Source: Parahoeflea olei (GTDB lineage Bacteria; Pseudomonadota; Alphaproteobacteria; Rhizobiales; Rhizobiaceae). Taken from it: a DNA stretch of 64,000 nucleotides. A model generated the notes under the pieces. The model had not been told where the DNA came from and did not search any database. It was given only the letters and a program-made list of their open reading frames with translations. The position numbers and the translations under genes were made by a program. This document shows positions 27,411 to 38,033 of this stretch, piece after piece. The DNA lies in contig NZ_LQZT01000006.1 in assembly GCF_001703635.1 (NCBI RefSeq), positions 1 through 64,000 on the forward strand. Reading direction: 5' to 3'. Numbering within the stretch: position 1 is the stretch's first letter; the number at the start of each line of letters is the position of its first letter.

Positions 27411-28235
27411 ATGACCCTACCCCACGCAAGCGCGCCTCGCGCGCGCCAGAGCCAGCCCAAGACCGGTCCCGAACGCGCGGCCCGGCTGTGCGAGGAGCTT
27501 GCGGAGCTGTCGCTGCCCGACCGGATCCTCCGGGCGGCCGAAGCCGGCCGGGCGGTGTTCACCACCTCGCTCGGGCTCGAGGACCAGGTGCTGACCGCGC
27601 TGGTTGCCACCACCGGCGCGAAGATCCGCATCGTCACGCTCGACACCGGCCGGCTGTTTGCCGAGACCACGGCGCTGATTTCCGAGACCGAGGCACGCTA
27701 CGGGCTGTCGATCGCGATCTTCAGGCCGTGGAAGGAAGAAGTCGACGGCTTCATCGCCCGCTACGGCATGAACGGGTTCTATGACAGCGTCGAAGCGCGC
27801 CACGCCTGTTGCCATGCGCGCAAGCTCGAGCCACTCGGCCGGGCGCTCGCCGGCGCCGAAGTCTGGGTAACGGGGCTCAGGCGCGGCCAGTCGGGCAACC
27901 GCGCCAATGCGCCGCTGGCCGAATGGGACGCCGACCGCGGGCTCATCAAGATCAATCCGCTCGCCGACCAGTCGCTCGAAGCGCTCAAGGCACGCGCTGC
28001 GGCAGACGACGTGCCGCTCAATCCGCTGCATGCGCGGGGTTTTCCCTCGATCGGCTGCGAGCCCTGCACCCGCGCCATCAAGCCGGGCGAGCCAGAACGC
28101 GCCGGTCGCTGGTGGTGGGAGCAGGACGAGCGCCGCGAATGCGGCCTGCATCTTTCCGCCTCGGTTTCGGGCTCGCGCGCGCAGCCGCGCCCGCAGCTCG
28201 TGGCCAAACCCGCCTCCCCGAGCGCGGCTTCCTGA
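27411..28235 (+). CDS. cysH: Assimilatory adenylyl-sulfate reductase
   Basis: Reduces APS to sulfite with thioredoxin; 274 residues. Two Cys pairs, HACCHARK and CEPCTRAI, bind a [4Fe-4S] cluster and mark the enzyme as APS-type, not the cluster-free PAPS enzyme. The catalytic ECGLH (in RRECGLHLS) is near the C-terminus. The substrate-binding [12 protein letters not shown] block is present. First gene of the cysH-cysD-cysN unit; the absence of a cysC fusion is consistent with direct use of APS. Confidence 0.95.
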   Translation: MTLPHASAPRARQSQPKTGPERAARLCEELAELSLPDRILRAAEAGRAVFTTSLGLEDQVLTALVATTGAKIRIVTLDTGRLFAETTALISETEARYGLSIAIFRPWKEEVDGFIARYGMNGFYDSVEARHACCHARKLEPLGRALAGAEVWVTGLRRGQSGNRANAPLAEWDADRGLIKINPLADQSLEALKARAAADDVPLNPLHARGFPSIGCEPCTRAIKPGEPERAGRWWWEQDERRECGLHLSASVSGSRAQPRPQLVAKPASPSAAS

Positions 28236-28248
28236 TTTTGACAAGGAC

Positions 28249-29187
28249 ATGACCATGAATGTAATCGAACACGGGCGCGGCAAGCCGCCGCTCGATCCGC
28301 ATCTCAAGGCACTCGAAAACGAGGCGATCCACATCTTCCGCGAGGTGGCCGCCGAATTCGAGCGGCCGGTGATGCTCTATTCGATCGGCAAGGATTCCTC
28401 GGTGCTGCTGCACCTGGCGCTGAAGGCATTCCATCCGGGCAAGCTGCCGTTCCCGCTGGTGCATATCGACACCGGCTGGAAATTTCCCGAAATGATCGCC
28501 TTTCGCGACGCGGTGGCGGCGCGGCACGGGCTCGACCTGATCACCCACACCAATCCCGACGGGCTTCGCGAGAACGTTACCCCCTTCAGCCACGGCTCGG
28601 CGCGCTACACAGACATCATGAAGACGCAAGCCTTGAAGCAGGCGCTCGACATGGGCCGCTACGACGCGGCCTTCGGCGGCGCCCGGCGCGACGAGGAAGC
28701 GAGCCGTGCCAAGGAGCGGATCTATTCCTTCCGCACGCCCGACCACGCCTGGGACCCGCGCAACCAGCGCCCCGAACTCTGGTCGATCTACAACGGCATG
28801 ATCCATCCCGGCGAGAGCGTGCGCGCCTTCCCGCTGTCGAACTGGACCGAGATCGACATCTGGCGCTACATCCAGGCGGAGAAGATCGAGCTGGTGCCGC
28901 TCTATTTCGCGCAGCGCCGCAAGGTCGTCGAGCGGGACGGCATGCTGATCCTGGCCGAGGACAAGCGGCTCGAACTCTTGCCCGACGAGATCGTGCGCGA
29001 GGAGATGGTCCGGTTCCGCACCCTGGGCTGCTTCCCGCTCACGGGCGCCGTGCGCTCGCACGCCACCACGCTCGACGAGGTGATCGCCGAACTCGAAATC
29101 GCCACCGTTTCGGAACGCCAGGGACGCGCCATTGACCGCGACCAATCCGGCTCCATGGAAAAGAAAAAGCGCGAAGGGTATTTCTGA
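28249..29187 (+). CDS. cysD: Sulfate adenylyltransferase subunit 2
   Basis: Small catalytic subunit of ATP sulfurylase, making APS from ATP and sulfate; 312 residues. The PP-loop [13 protein letters not shown] lies near residue 45, and [12 protein letters not shown] and the C-terminal [12 protein letters not shown] are diagnostic. The last base of its stop codon is the first base of the cysN start. An in-frame ATG at 28255 is an alternative start. Confidence 0.96.
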   Translation: MTMNVIEHGRGKPPLDPHLKALENEAIHIFREVAAEFERPVMLYSIGKDSSVLLHLALKAFHPGKLPFPLVHIDTGWKFPEMIAFRDAVAARHGLDLITHTNPDGLRENVTPFSHGSARYTDIMKTQALKQALDMGRYDAAFGGARRDEEASRAKERIYSFRTPDHAWDPRNQRPELWSIYNGMIHPGESVRAFPLSNWTEIDIWRYIQAEKIELVPLYFAQRRKVVERDGMLILAEDKRLELLPDEIVREEMVRFRTLGCFPLTGAVRSHATTLDEVIAELEIATVSERQGRAIDRDQSGSMEKKKREGYF

Positions 29188-30689
29188 TGAATTTTCAAAC
29201 AGTTTCGCCGGTCCCTGCAGAAGCGGATTCCGGTGCCGCCGCGCATCTCGACACCGACAAGGCCGGCCGCCAGGCACGGCCGCTGCGGTTCATCACCTGC
29301 GGTTCGGTGGACGACGGCAAATCGACCCTGATCGGCCGGTTACTATGGGACACCAAGGCGGTGAAGGAAGACCAGGCAGCCACGCTCGAGCGCGAGTCGA
29401 CCGGCCGGCAGAACGAACTCGGCCTTCCCGATTTCGCGCTGCTGCTCGACGGGCTGCAGGCCGAGCGCGAACAAGGCATCACCATCGATGTCGCCTACCG
29501 CTATTTCTCCACCGACCGACGCTCCTTCATCGTCGCCGACACGCCGGGCCACGTGCAATATACCCGCAACATGGCGACCGGCGCCTCCACCGCGGATCTG
29601 GCCGTGCTGCTGGTCGATGCGCGCGCCGGCGTGCTCGAACAGACCCGCCGGCATGCGACGATCGCGGCGATGATGGGCATCCGCCAGTTCGTGCTCGCGG
29701 TCAACAAGATCGACCTCGCCGGCTATGACGAGGCCGGGTTCCGCGCGATTTCGCGTGACTTCAAGGAAATCGCGCTGTCGCTCGGCGTGCGCCAGGTCAC
29801 GGCGATTCCGGTCTCGGCGCTCAAGGGCGAGAACATCGTCCGGCGCGGCGACGCCGCCATGCCCTGGTACACCGGGCCGACGCTGGTGGAGGTTCTGGAA
29901 AAAGCCTCCCAGCGCACCGGCCAGACCACCGGCTTCCGCCTGCCGGTGCAGCGCGTGTCGCGCCCCGGAGAGGGTTTTCGCGGCTACCAGGGCACGGTGG
30001 CCGGCGGCTCGGTCAAGCCGGGCGACAGCGTGGTGGTGCTGCCCTCGGGCGTGGAAGCCAATGTCAAGGCGATCGTGACCTATGATCTCGTGCGCAATGC
30101 CGCCGTGCATGGCGACGCCATCACGCTGGTGCTCGACCGGCCGGTGGACGTGGCGCGCGGCGACATGATCGCGGCGATCGACCAACGGCCGATGACCGGC
30201 CGGGCCTTTGCCGCGCGGCTGGTGGCGCTATCGGCCGAGGGCGTGGCGCCGGGCAAGCGCTACTGGCTCAAGGCCGGATCGCGGCGACAGCGCGTGCAGG
30301 TGCGCCCGACCTCCGCGCTCGACCTTGCCACCGGCACCTGGGAAAACGCGGGCTTCCTGCCGATGAACGGCATCGGCACGGTGGAACTCGATTTCGAGGA
30401 GACCGCGATCTTCGACAGCTACGAAACCAACCGCGACACCGGCGCCTTCGTGCTGATCGATCCCGACACGCTCAACACCGTGGCCGGCGGCATGATCGAC
30501 GGACGGCGCTCGACATCGGGACGCTACGACCGGCTGCCCGATGCCGACCGCGCCACCGTGACCCTGCCCGCCCGGCTGCTGGAAGCCTTCCTGAAGACCG
30601 ACTTCGCGCGCGCCCATGCGGGCGAAATCCGGGTCGCCACGCCGGGTGACGGCGGAACCGACGACGGGACGAACGACGCTGCAGATTAA
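29187..30689 (+). CDS. cysN: Sulfate adenylyltransferase subunit 1
   Basis: Regulatory GTPase subunit of ATP sulfurylase; 500 residues, an EF-Tu-like three-domain protein. GTPase motifs: GSVDDGKST, DTPGH and NKID. It ends after the third domain with no APS-kinase (CysC) extension, unlike the NodQ/CysNC fusions of many rhizobia. Translationally coupled to cysD. A hairpin terminator follows. Confidence 0.95.
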   Translation: MNFQTVSPVPAEADSGAAAHLDTDKAGRQARPLRFITCGSVDDGKSTLIGRLLWDTKAVKEDQAATLERESTGRQNELGLPDFALLLDGLQAEREQGITIDVAYRYFSTDRRSFIVADTPGHVQYTRNMATGASTADLAVLLVDARAGVLEQTRRHATIAAMMGIRQFVLAVNKIDLAGYDEAGFRAISRDFKEIALSLGVRQVTAIPVSALKGENIVRRGDAAMPWYTGPTLVEVLEKASQRTGQTTGFRLPVQRVSRPGEGFRGYQGTVAGGSVKPGDSVVVLPSGVEANVKAIVTYDLVRNAAVHGDAITLVLDRPVDVARGDMIAAIDQRPMTGRAFAARLVALSAEGVAPGKRYWLKAGSRRQRVQVRPTSALDLATGTWENAGFLPMNGIGTVELDFEETAIFDSYETNRDTGAFVLIDPDTLNTVAGGMIDGRRSTSGRYDRLPDADRATVTLPARLLEAFLKTDFARAHAGEIRVATPGDGGTDDGTNDAAD

Positions 30690-30697
30690 GCCGATTG

Positions 30698-30748
30698 CCG
30701 GCGCGCGCGGCCTCTCGCGCGCCGGAAACGCCCGCAAAGGGCGCTTTT
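30698..30748 (+). terminator. Terminator of the cysH-cysD-cysN unit
   Basis: CCGGCGCGCG (30698-30707) pairs perfectly with CGCGCGCCGG (30716-30725). A second stem, CGCCC/GGGCG at 30729-30743, is followed by CTTTT. Confidence 0.55.
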
Positions 30749-30825
30749 GCAGGGTGGCAGCCCGCCCTGCCGGGAACCAAAGGAAAAGCCGTTCGTTGGC
30801 ATGACACAGTCCACAAGGAGCTTTC

Positions 30826-32202
30826 ATGTCCACGATCACCACCGTCAATCCCGCCACAGAGGAACCGCTTGAAACCTATCAGCTGATGCGCGAGCAGGAG
30901 GCCGTCGCGTGCGTCGAGGCCTGCCATGCTGCATTTCTCGACTGGCGCAAGCTGACGCACAAGCAGCGCGCGCCTTATCTCACCCGGATCGCCGACAAAC
31001 TGCGCGAGAATGCCGACGAACTCGCCGCGCTGATGACGCAGGAAACCGGCAAGCTGCTCAGGGACGGCCGCACCGAAGTCGAGATCTGCGCCGCCATTCT
31101 CGACTATACCGCGAAGAAGGGCCCCGAGATTTTGGCTGACGAGGAGCGCACCCATGGCGGCGGGAACAAGCGCGGCCTCGTGAGCTTCCGGCCGATCGGC
31201 GTGATCTATTCGATCCAGCCCTGGAACTTTCCGCTCTATCAGCCGGTGCGCGTGCTCGCCGCCAACCTGATGGCCGGCAACGGCTGCGTGCTCAAGCATG
31301 CGAGCATCTGCACCGGCTCTGGCCTGCGCCTGCGCGAGTTGTGCATCGAGGCGGGCCTGCCCGAAGGCCTGTTCCAGGTCGTGCTGATCGACCACGAGAC
31401 CAGCGACAAGCTGATTGCCCATCCCAAGGTGCGCGCCGTGACGATGACCGGCAGCGACGGCGCCGGCCGGCATATCGGCGCGGAAGCCGCCAAGGCGCTC
31501 AAGAAGACGGTGCTCGAACTCGGCTCCAACGATGCCTATCTGGTGCTCGACGACGCCGACATCGCCACGGCGGTGAAGTATTCGGTGATGGGGCGTCTCT
31601 ACAACAATGGCGAGACCTGCGTGTCGGCCAAGCGTTTCATCGTCACCGACAAGGTCTATGACGCCTTCGTCGAGGCCTATGTGGCCGAGATGAAGCAGGT
31701 TGCCATGGGCGACCCGACCGACGACAGCACCCAGCTCGGCCCGCTGTCGAGCCAGGAGCAGCTCGACCGGGTCAGCGAGCAGGTCGACGACAGCGTCGCC
31801 AAAGGCGCGCGGGTGCTGTGCGGCGGCAAGGCGCCGGACCGCAAGGGCGCCTTCTATCCGGCCACCGTGCTCGCCAATCTCGCCCCCGGCATGCCGGCCT
31901 ATGACGACGAGATCTTCGGCCCCGTGGCCTCGATCATCCGCGCCCGCGACGACGAGGACGCGATGCGGCTTGCCAATGAAAGCCGCTACGGCTTGGGCGG
32001 CGGCATCTTCTCCAAGGACGAGGCACGCGCGATCGAGCTTGCGCGCGACCATTTCGACACCGGCATGGTGCGCATCAACTCCTTCGGCGCGGCCGATCCG
32101 AACATGCCCTTCGGCGGCGTCAAGGATTCAGGCTACGGCCGCGAGCATGGCGGCTTCGGCATGAAGGAATTCGTCAACGCCAAGGCGATCTTCCTGCCTT
32201 GA
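30826..32202 (+). CDS. NAD-dependent succinate-semialdehyde dehydrogenase-type enzyme
   Basis: 458-residue aldehyde dehydrogenase. The general base Glu is in VLELGSNDAY and the nucleophile Cys in NNGETCVSAKRF; cofactor block is IQPWNFPLYQPVRVLAAN. The short length and GSNDAYLVLDDAD pattern are typical of the SSADH/Sad-YneI subgroup, which converts succinate semialdehyde to succinate. Exact substrate is inferred. It has its own strong terminator and no obvious partner. Confidence 0.9.
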   Translation: MSTITTVNPATEEPLETYQLMREQEAVACVEACHAAFLDWRKLTHKQRAPYLTRIADKLRENADELAALMTQETGKLLRDGRTEVEICAAILDYTAKKGPEILADEERTHGGGNKRGLVSFRPIGVIYSIQPWNFPLYQPVRVLAANLMAGNGCVLKHASICTGSGLRLRELCIEAGLPEGLFQVVLIDHETSDKLIAHPKVRAVTMTGSDGAGRHIGAEAAKALKKTVLELGSNDAYLVLDDADIATAVKYSVMGRLYNNGETCVSAKRFIVTDKVYDAFVEAYVAEMKQVAMGDPTDDSTQLGPLSSQEQLDRVSEQVDDSVAKGARVLCGGKAPDRKGAFYPATVLANLAPGMPAYDDEIFGPVASIIRARDDEDAMRLANESRYGLGGGIFSKDEARAIELARDHFDTGMVRINSFGAADPNMPFGGVKDSGYGREHGGFGMKEFVNAKAIFLP

Positions 32203-32222
32203 GGGCCCGTGTCAGCAAAGCT

Positions 32223-32256
32223 GCCGCCGTCCGCGCCATCGCGGGCGGCGGCTTTT
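32223..32256 (+). terminator. Rho-independent terminator of the aldehyde dehydrogenase
   Basis: GCCGCCGTCCGCG (32223-32235) pairs with CGCGGGCGGCGGC (32240-32252) with one G-T wobble over a CCAT loop, directly followed by TTTT. Confidence 0.8.
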
Positions 32257-32382
32257 GTGGGTCAGGGCCTCCGCCAATGAGCGCGTCACGGCCCGCGCCC
32301 CGCGCGGCCGCAGACGTCCAGCCCCTGCGGCCCGGGGCGATCCCGGCCGATCATCCGCCCGCCACCGGCAGGGAACCCGACC

Positions 32383-33627
32383 ATGCAGAATGAACCCTTT
32401 TTCGGTCTCAATCCCTACCACGTCGCGCTGGCGATGATCGGGGCGGTGGTGATCCTGGCGCGGTGGCTGCCGCGTCTGGTCTCGCGCCGCGAGCCCGCGG
32501 CGGCGCCGCTGATGATCCTGTTCGGCGCGGGCGCGACGCTGCTCGTTCCAGGCCTGCCGCTGATGCCCGACCCGCGCGAGACACCCCTGCCCTGGGAACT
32601 GGTGAGCGAGCTTACGGTGATCGTGGCGCTGTTCGGCGCGGGCATGCGCATCGACAGCCTTCAGACCTGGAACCGCTGGGGGCCGACCGCGCGCATGCTG
32701 GTCCTGGCCATGCCGCTCACCATTCTCGCCGTCGCCCTGCTCGGCATCGGCCTGGTGGGAATGACGGTGGCCGGCGCGATCCTGCTCGGCGCCGTTCTGG
32801 CCCCGACCGATCCGGTGCTCGCCTCCGATGTGCAGGTGGGACCGCCGCACGAGGGCGCGGAATCGCCGGTGCGCTTCACGCTGACCACCGAAGCCGGCCT
32901 CAATGACGGGTTCGCCTTCCCCTTCGTCTATCTCGGGCTGATCGTGGCCGCGGAATCGCTCAATCCCGGCGCCTGGGCGTTCGACTGGGTGCTGCGCGAC
33001 ATCGTCTACCGCATCACGCTCGGCGTGGCGATGGGCTGGATCGGCGGCAAGGCGCTGGGCTACATCCTGTTCAGGGTGCCGCGCGGGGCGGTGCTCGCCG
33101 AAACCGGCTCGGGCGTGATCGCGCTTGCGGGCGTTTTGTTGTGCTACGGCACCACCGAACTGATCGAGGGCTACGGCTTCATCGCGGTCGCCGTGCTGGG
33201 GCTGACCTTGCGGCGCGTCGAGGAGCATCACCGCTTCCACAGACAGCTGCATGATTTTTCCGAATCGATCGAACACGCGCTGACCGCGCTTTTGCTGATC
33301 GCGCTCGGCAGCGTCCTGCCGGTCCTGTTCACGGACCTGACCTGGACGCATTTCGCGGTGGCACTGCTGTTGATCCTGGTGATCCGGCCGCTGTCGGGCT
33401 GGGTCTCGCTGATCGGCACGGATCTCGACCGGCGCGAGCGGGCGGTGATCTCGGTCTATGGCGTGCGCGGCATCGGCTCGATCTATTATCTGTGCTATGC
33501 CGGCAGCCACATCGAATTCGTCAACGAGGAGCAGCTCTGGTCGCTGATCGCGCTGGTGATCCTGATGTCGACCATCCTGCACGGCTTTTCCGTGGGCTGG
33601 GCGATGGATCAGCTGAACGAGAGTTGA
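32383..33627 (+). CDS. Cation:proton antiporter (NhaP/CPA1 type)
   Basis: 414-residue inner-membrane protein with about 12 hydrophobic helices. The CPA1 ion-binding signature is visible as APTDPVLASDVQ and TTEAGLNDGFAFP, and the conserved GVRGIGSIYYL block is near residue 350. Exchanges Na+ or K+ for H+; the cation is not determinable. Stands alone with 180 bases of upstream sequence. Confidence 0.9.
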   Translation: MQNEPFFGLNPYHVALAMIGAVVILARWLPRLVSRREPAAAPLMILFGAGATLLVPGLPLMPDPRETPLPWELVSELTVIVALFGAGMRIDSLQTWNRWGPTARMLVLAMPLTILAVALLGIGLVGMTVAGAILLGAVLAPTDPVLASDVQVGPPHEGAESPVRFTLTTEAGLNDGFAFPFVYLGLIVAAESLNPGAWAFDWVLRDIVYRITLGVAMGWIGGKALGYILFRVPRGAVLAETGSGVIALAGVLLCYGTTELIEGYGFIAVAVLGLTLRRVEEHHRFHRQLHDFSESIEHALTALLLIALGSVLPVLFTDLTWTHFAVALLLILVIRPLSGWVSLIGTDLDRRERAVISVYGVRGIGSIYYLCYAGSHIEFVNEEQLWSLIALVILMSTILHGFSVGWAMDQLNES

Positions 33628-33790
33628 GCGACCCGGCGCCGGCGCGGACAGGACAGGGCACCAACGCAGCGCTTGCGGAACCGTTTCGGATTTCGCAAGT
33701 TGACAGGCGTGGCCTGCCGCCGGCCGCCCCTCACCGCCCGCGCGCCATCCGGCGCCGTCCGAAGCCCACACTGGATAAGATGACCCGATC

Positions 33791-34738
33791 ATGAGCGGAC
33801 TGCTTGCCCTCCTCGACGATGTCGCCGCACTGACCAAGCTCGCCGCGGCGCAGCTCGACGACATTTCCGCCCAGGCCGCCAAGGTCGGGGTCAAGACCGC
33901 GGGCGTGCTGATCGACGACACCGCGGTGACGCCCAAATATGTGCACGGCCTGCCGGCGACCCGGGAGCTGCCGATCGTCTGGAAGATCGCGCGCGGATCG
34001 CTGTTCAACAAGCTCGTCATCCTGCTGCCGATCGCGCTGTTGCTCAACGCCTTTGCGCCATGGATGCTGTCGCCGCTGCTGATGATCGGCGGCGGCTATC
34101 TCTGCTACGAAGGCGCGGAAAAGATCTGGCACCTGTTTCACCCGGTGCCGGTCCCAACGGATGCCGCAAACCCGGTCGACCATGCCCATCTCGAACAACA
34201 GCGCGTGGCCGGCGCGATCAAGACCGACTTCATCCTGTCGGCCGAAATCATGACCATCGCCCTCTCCTCGATCGAGGCATCGACGCCCTGGACCGAGGGC
34301 CTGGTGCTGGCGCTTGTGGCCGTGGGCATCACCGCGGCCGTCTACGGCAGCGTGGCGATCCTGGTCAAGGCCGACGACGCGGGGCTGAAGATGGCGCAGG
34401 ACGGCCATTTCGCGCTCACCCGCCGGCTCGGCCGGGCGATCGTGCGCGGCATGCCCGCCTTCATGGAAACCATCGCCAGCATCGGCACCGCCGCCATGCT
34501 CTGGGTCGGTGGCTCTATCATCGTCCACGGGCTCGAAAGCTTTAATTGGAACACGCTCGGCCATCTGGTCGAGGGCTGGTCGCACACCGTCCGCGAGGCA
34601 GCGCCGTTCGCGCCGGGCTTTCTCGGCTGGGCGACGGAAGCGCTGGCCTATGGCGTCTTCGGGCTCGCAGTGGGTCTGGTGATCATGCCGGCGGCAGGCT
34701 TCGCCCTGCGGCTGTTCGGCGGCGACAAGGCGCACTGA
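33791..34738 (+). CDS. DUF808 (YedI-like) membrane protein
   Basis: 315 residues. The N-terminus MSGLLALLDDVAALTKLAAAQLDDISAQAAKVGVKTAGVLIDD and DTAVTPKYV block are diagnostic of DUF808. Several hydrophobic helices (VILLPIALLLNAF, MLSPLLMIGGGYLCYEGAEKI and later segments) indicate an integral inner-membrane protein. Function is not known for the family; a gate or transporter role has been suggested by naming only. Confidence 0.92.
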   Translation: MSGLLALLDDVAALTKLAAAQLDDISAQAAKVGVKTAGVLIDDTAVTPKYVHGLPATRELPIVWKIARGSLFNKLVILLPIALLLNAFAPWMLSPLLMIGGGYLCYEGAEKIWHLFHPVPVPTDAANPVDHAHLEQQRVAGAIKTDFILSAEIMTIALSSIEASTPWTEGLVLALVAVGITAAVYGSVAILVKADDAGLKMAQDGHFALTRRLGRAIVRGMPAFMETIASIGTAAMLWVGGSIIVHGLESFNWNTLGHLVEGWSHTVREAAPFAPGFLGWATEALAYGVFGLAVGLVIMPAAGFALRLFGGDKAH

Positions 34739-34820
34739 CGCAGCTCACGTCCCGGGACAAGACCGGCGCCGACGCTTCCCCCGAGGCGGCACGGCCAACC
34801 ACGCGCGACCGCCCGGTTGC

Positions 34821-37800
34821 CTATTCGCCCGGCGAGAGTTCCTGCCGGTCCTCGCGCGAGGCCATGCCGAGCCGGTGCGCCTCGCGCAGTTCGGCGTCAA
34901 GGCGGTGTTCTTCCTCCGCCGAGGGCGTGGCGAAGCGCGCGAGCAGCAAATAGGCCACCGGCGTCAGGAACAGGGTGGCGATCATGGCAAGACCAAGCCC
35001 GCCGACGATCACCCAGCCGAGCGAGACGCGGGCTTCCGCGCCCGCGCCGAAGGCCATCAGCAGCGGTACCGAGCCGAGCACCGTCGAGACCATGGTCATC
35101 ATCACCGGCCGGAGCCGCAGATTGGAGGCCTCCTCGATGGCGCGGCGGATATCGAGCCCCTGGTTGCGCAGCTGGTTGGCGAATTCGACGATCAGGATGC
35201 CGTTCTTGGCCATCACCCCCACCAAGAGCACCAGCCCGATCTGGCTGTAGACATTGAGCGAACCGCCGGTGAACGCCATGGCGAAGATCGCGCAGGCGAT
35301 GCCGAGCGGCACGGTGGAAATGATGATGAAGGCGCTCACGAAGCTTTCGAACTGGGCCGCGAGCACCAAGAGCACGACGATGATGGCGATGCCGAAGGTG
35401 ATCAACATGTCGTGCGAGGACTGGTCGAGCGTCGCCGCCTCCGACAGCGGAATGATGCGCACGCCGCCCGGCATCAGCGGCTCGGCGAGGTCCACGGCAT
35501 TGGACCAGGCGGCGCCCAGCGCGAAATCCGGAGCAAGGCCGGCGGTGATCGAGACCGAGCGCATCTGGCCTTCGCGCCTCAGGTCCGGGGCGATCGCCTT
35601 TTCGGTGAGCCGGGCGATGGTCGACATCGGCACGATGCGCCCGTCGCTGGTCTTGAGGTAGATCGATTCGAGATCGGTCGGGTCGTTGATCGGGTTGGTG
35701 GTCGACATCAGCTTGACCGGATAGGAGCGGTCCTCGATGAACACCTGCGCCACCTCGCGGCCGTCGAGCAGCGCCTGCAGCGCCTCGGCGAGACCATCGA
35801 TATTGACGCCGAGATCGGAGGCGCGGGCACGGTCGATCTCCACCGAGATCTGCGGCTGGGTGGTCTCGTAGGACAGCCGGATCTGCCGGTAGCGCGGGTC
35901 CTGTTCGAGCTTTGCGACCATTTCGACCGCGACGTCGGCAAGTTCGCTGTAGCTGTTGCCGACAAAGGCGAACTGCAGGCCGTTGCCGGCGCCGCGGATG
36001 CCGAGGCTGTTGGGCTGGATCGCAAAGGCGCGCACGCCCGGCACCTGCGCCACGGCGCGGTTGAGATCGGCCACGATGTCGCTCTGCGAGCGCTCCCGCT
36101 CGTCCCAGGGCGCAAGGCTCAGCACCATGAAGCCGCCATTGGCCGACCCGCCGGAGCCGGCGATGGAAAAGACGTTATCGACCTCGCCGCTCTCGCGCAG
36201 TGGCGCGATCAGGCGCTCGATGTCGATCATGCGGGCGCGGGTGTAATCGAGGCTCACGCCCTGCGGTGCGGACACCCGCATCAGCGCCACCGCCCGGTCC
36301 TCGGGCGGGGTCAGTTCCTGGGGAATGGACGGCAGCAGCGCCAGCGCCGCCCCCGCCGTCATCAGCGCGATCACCACCACCACCAGCGGCGCGTCGAGCG
36401 CGCGGTGGAGGATCTTCGAATAGATCCGCGACATCGACAGGCCGAGCCGGACGACGGCGCCGGGATGCGCGTTCGCGTTCGACATGTCGCGGCGCTTGAT
36501 CAGCCGCGAGGCGAGCATCGGGCAGAGCGTGAGCGCGACCACGCTCGAGATCATCACCGTGAACGCGAGCACGAAGCCGAATTCGGTGAACAACCCGCCG
36601 GCCTGGCCGGGCAGGAACGAGATCGGGATGAACACGGCTGCGAGCGTGGCGGTGGTGGTGATGACGGCGAAGAACACCTCCCGGGTGCCGAGCACGGCGG
36701 CGGCGCGCACGCCCATGCCCTCGTTGCGGCGACGGACGATGTTTTCGAGCACCACGATGGCGTCGTCGACCACCATGCCGGTGGCGAGCACGAGTGCCAA
36801 GAGCGTGAGGATGTTGACCGAGAAGCCCGCAAGCCAGATCGCCGCAAAGGCGCCGATCAGCGAGACCGGCAGCGTGACCGCGGGGATCAGCGTCGCCCGC
36901 CAGTCGCGCAGGAAGACATAGATGATGGCGATCACGATCAGCACCGCGATGATCAGCGTCGAGCGCACTTCCTCGATGGCGCCGGCGATGAAGGTGGCGT
37001 CGTCGCTGGTCACGCGGATGGTGACGCCCTCGGGCAGCACCGACTCCTGGATGGCGGCGGTGGCCGCGCGCACGCCTTCGGAGATTTCCAGCGTGTTCGA
37101 AGCCGACTGGCGCACGATGCCGATGCCGATGCCGGTGCGGCCGTTGGAGCGCAGCACGGATTCCCCGATATCGGCACCAAGGGTGACGCTCGCGACATCG
37201 CGGAAGCGGACGCGGTCGTTGATGTAGAGGTTCTCGAAGCCCTCGGGCGTGGTCACGTCGGCGGTCGCGCGCACCACGATGTCGGAGGTGGGCGCGGTGA
37301 GCGAGCCCGCGGGCACGTCGAGCGCGACATTGGCAAGCGCCGAGCGCAGGTCGGCGAGCGTGAGCCCGAAGGCCGCGAGCCGCGACTGGTCGACATCGAC
37401 GCGGAAGATCTTTTCGCGGTCGCCATAGACTGCGACATCGGCCACGCCGTTGACGGCGGCCAACCGGTCGACCACCAGATCCTCGACCAGAACCGTGAGG
37501 TCCTGCACATTGTAGCGGTCGGAGGTGACCGCAAGCCGCATCACCGGATCGGAATTGGCGTCGGCCTTGACGATGCGCGGCTCGTCGGCGCCGTCGGGCA
37601 TGTTGTTGGTGACGCGGCCGAGCGCGTCGCGCACATCGGAGGCGGCGACGTTCAGATCGACATTGTCGTTGAACTCGACCGTCACCCGGCTGCGACCGAC
37701 GGTCGAGGTGGACGACATCGAGGCGACCCCGGCCACGCGCGCGACCGCGCCCTCGACGACGGCTGTGAGTTCGCGGTCGACGGTTTCGGGCGCCGCGCCC

Positions 37801-38033
37801 GAGAAGCTGGTCGTCACCGTGATCACCGGCCGGTCGACATCGGGAAGTTCGCGGATCTCGGCGCCGTAGAGCCCGGCAAGGCCGGCCACGACGATCAGCA
37901 GGCTGATCACCACCGCCAGCACCGGCCGGCGCACCATCAGCGCGGTGCCGCCACCGGTTTCCATCGAGTCGAACGCCTCGGGCCGGTCGGGTTCAGGAGC
38001 CGGCGGGCGCGGGTCGCGGTCGTCCATGCTCAT
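34821..38033 (-). CDS. RND efflux permease (AcrB/MexF-like)
   Basis: 1070-residue inner-membrane proton-driven exporter with 12 transmembrane helices and two large periplasmic loops. The helix-4 motif VLATGMVVDDAIVVLENIVRRR carries the paired Asp residues needed for proton transfer. The start ATG overlaps the adaptor stop codon (ATGA-type, 4 bases). No outer-membrane TolC-like gene is adjacent. Substrate unknown. It borders the photosynthesis cluster but is not part of it. Confidence 0.95.
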   Translation of the reverse strand: MSMDDRDPRPPAPEPDRPEAFDSMETGGGTALMVRRPVLAVVISLLIVVAGLAGLYGAEIRELPDVDRPVITVTTSFSGAAPETVDRELTAVVEGAVARVAGVASMSSTSTVGRSRVTVEFNDNVDLNVAASDVRDALGRVTNNMPDGADEPRIVKADANSDPVMRLAVTSDRYNVQDLTVLVEDLVVDRLAAVNGVADVAVYGDREKIFRVDVDQSRLAAFGLTLADLRSALANVALDVPAGSLTAPTSDIVVRATADVTTPEGFENLYINDRVRFRDVASVTLGADIGESVLRSNGRTGIGIGIVRQSASNTLEISEGVRAATAAIQESVLPEGVTIRVTSDDATFIAGAIEEVRSTLIIAVLIVIAIIYVFLRDWRATLIPAVTLPVSLIGAFAAIWLAGFSVNILTLLALVLATGMVVDDAIVVLENIVRRRNEGMGVRAAAVLGTREVFFAVITTTATLAAVFIPISFLPGQAGGLFTEFGFVLAFTVMISSVVALTLCPMLASRLIKRRDMSNANAHPGAVVRLGLSMSRIYSKILHRALDAPLVVVVIALMTAGAALALLPSIPQELTPPEDRAVALMRVSAPQGVSLDYTRARMIDIERLIAPLRESGEVDNVFSIAGSGGSANGGFMVLSLAPWDERERSQSDIVADLNRAVAQVPGVRAFAIQPNSLGIRGAGNGLQFAFVGNSYSELADVAVEMVAKLEQDPRYRQIRLSYETTQPQISVEIDRARASDLGVNIDGLAEALQALLDGREVAQVFIEDRSYPVKLMSTTNPINDPTDLESIYLKTSDGRIVPMSTIARLTEKAIAPDLRREGQMRSVSITAGLAPDFALGAAWSNAVDLAEPLMPGGVRIIPLSEAATLDQSSHDMLITFGIAIIVVLLVLAAQFESFVSAFIIISTVPLGIACAIFAMAFTGGSLNVYSQIGLVLLVGVMAKNGILIVEFANQLRNQGLDIRRAIEEASNLRLRPVMMTMVSTVLGSVPLLMAFGAGAEARVSLGWVIVGGLGLAMIATLFLTPVAYLLLARFATPSAEEEHRLDAELREAHRLGMASREDRQELSPGE

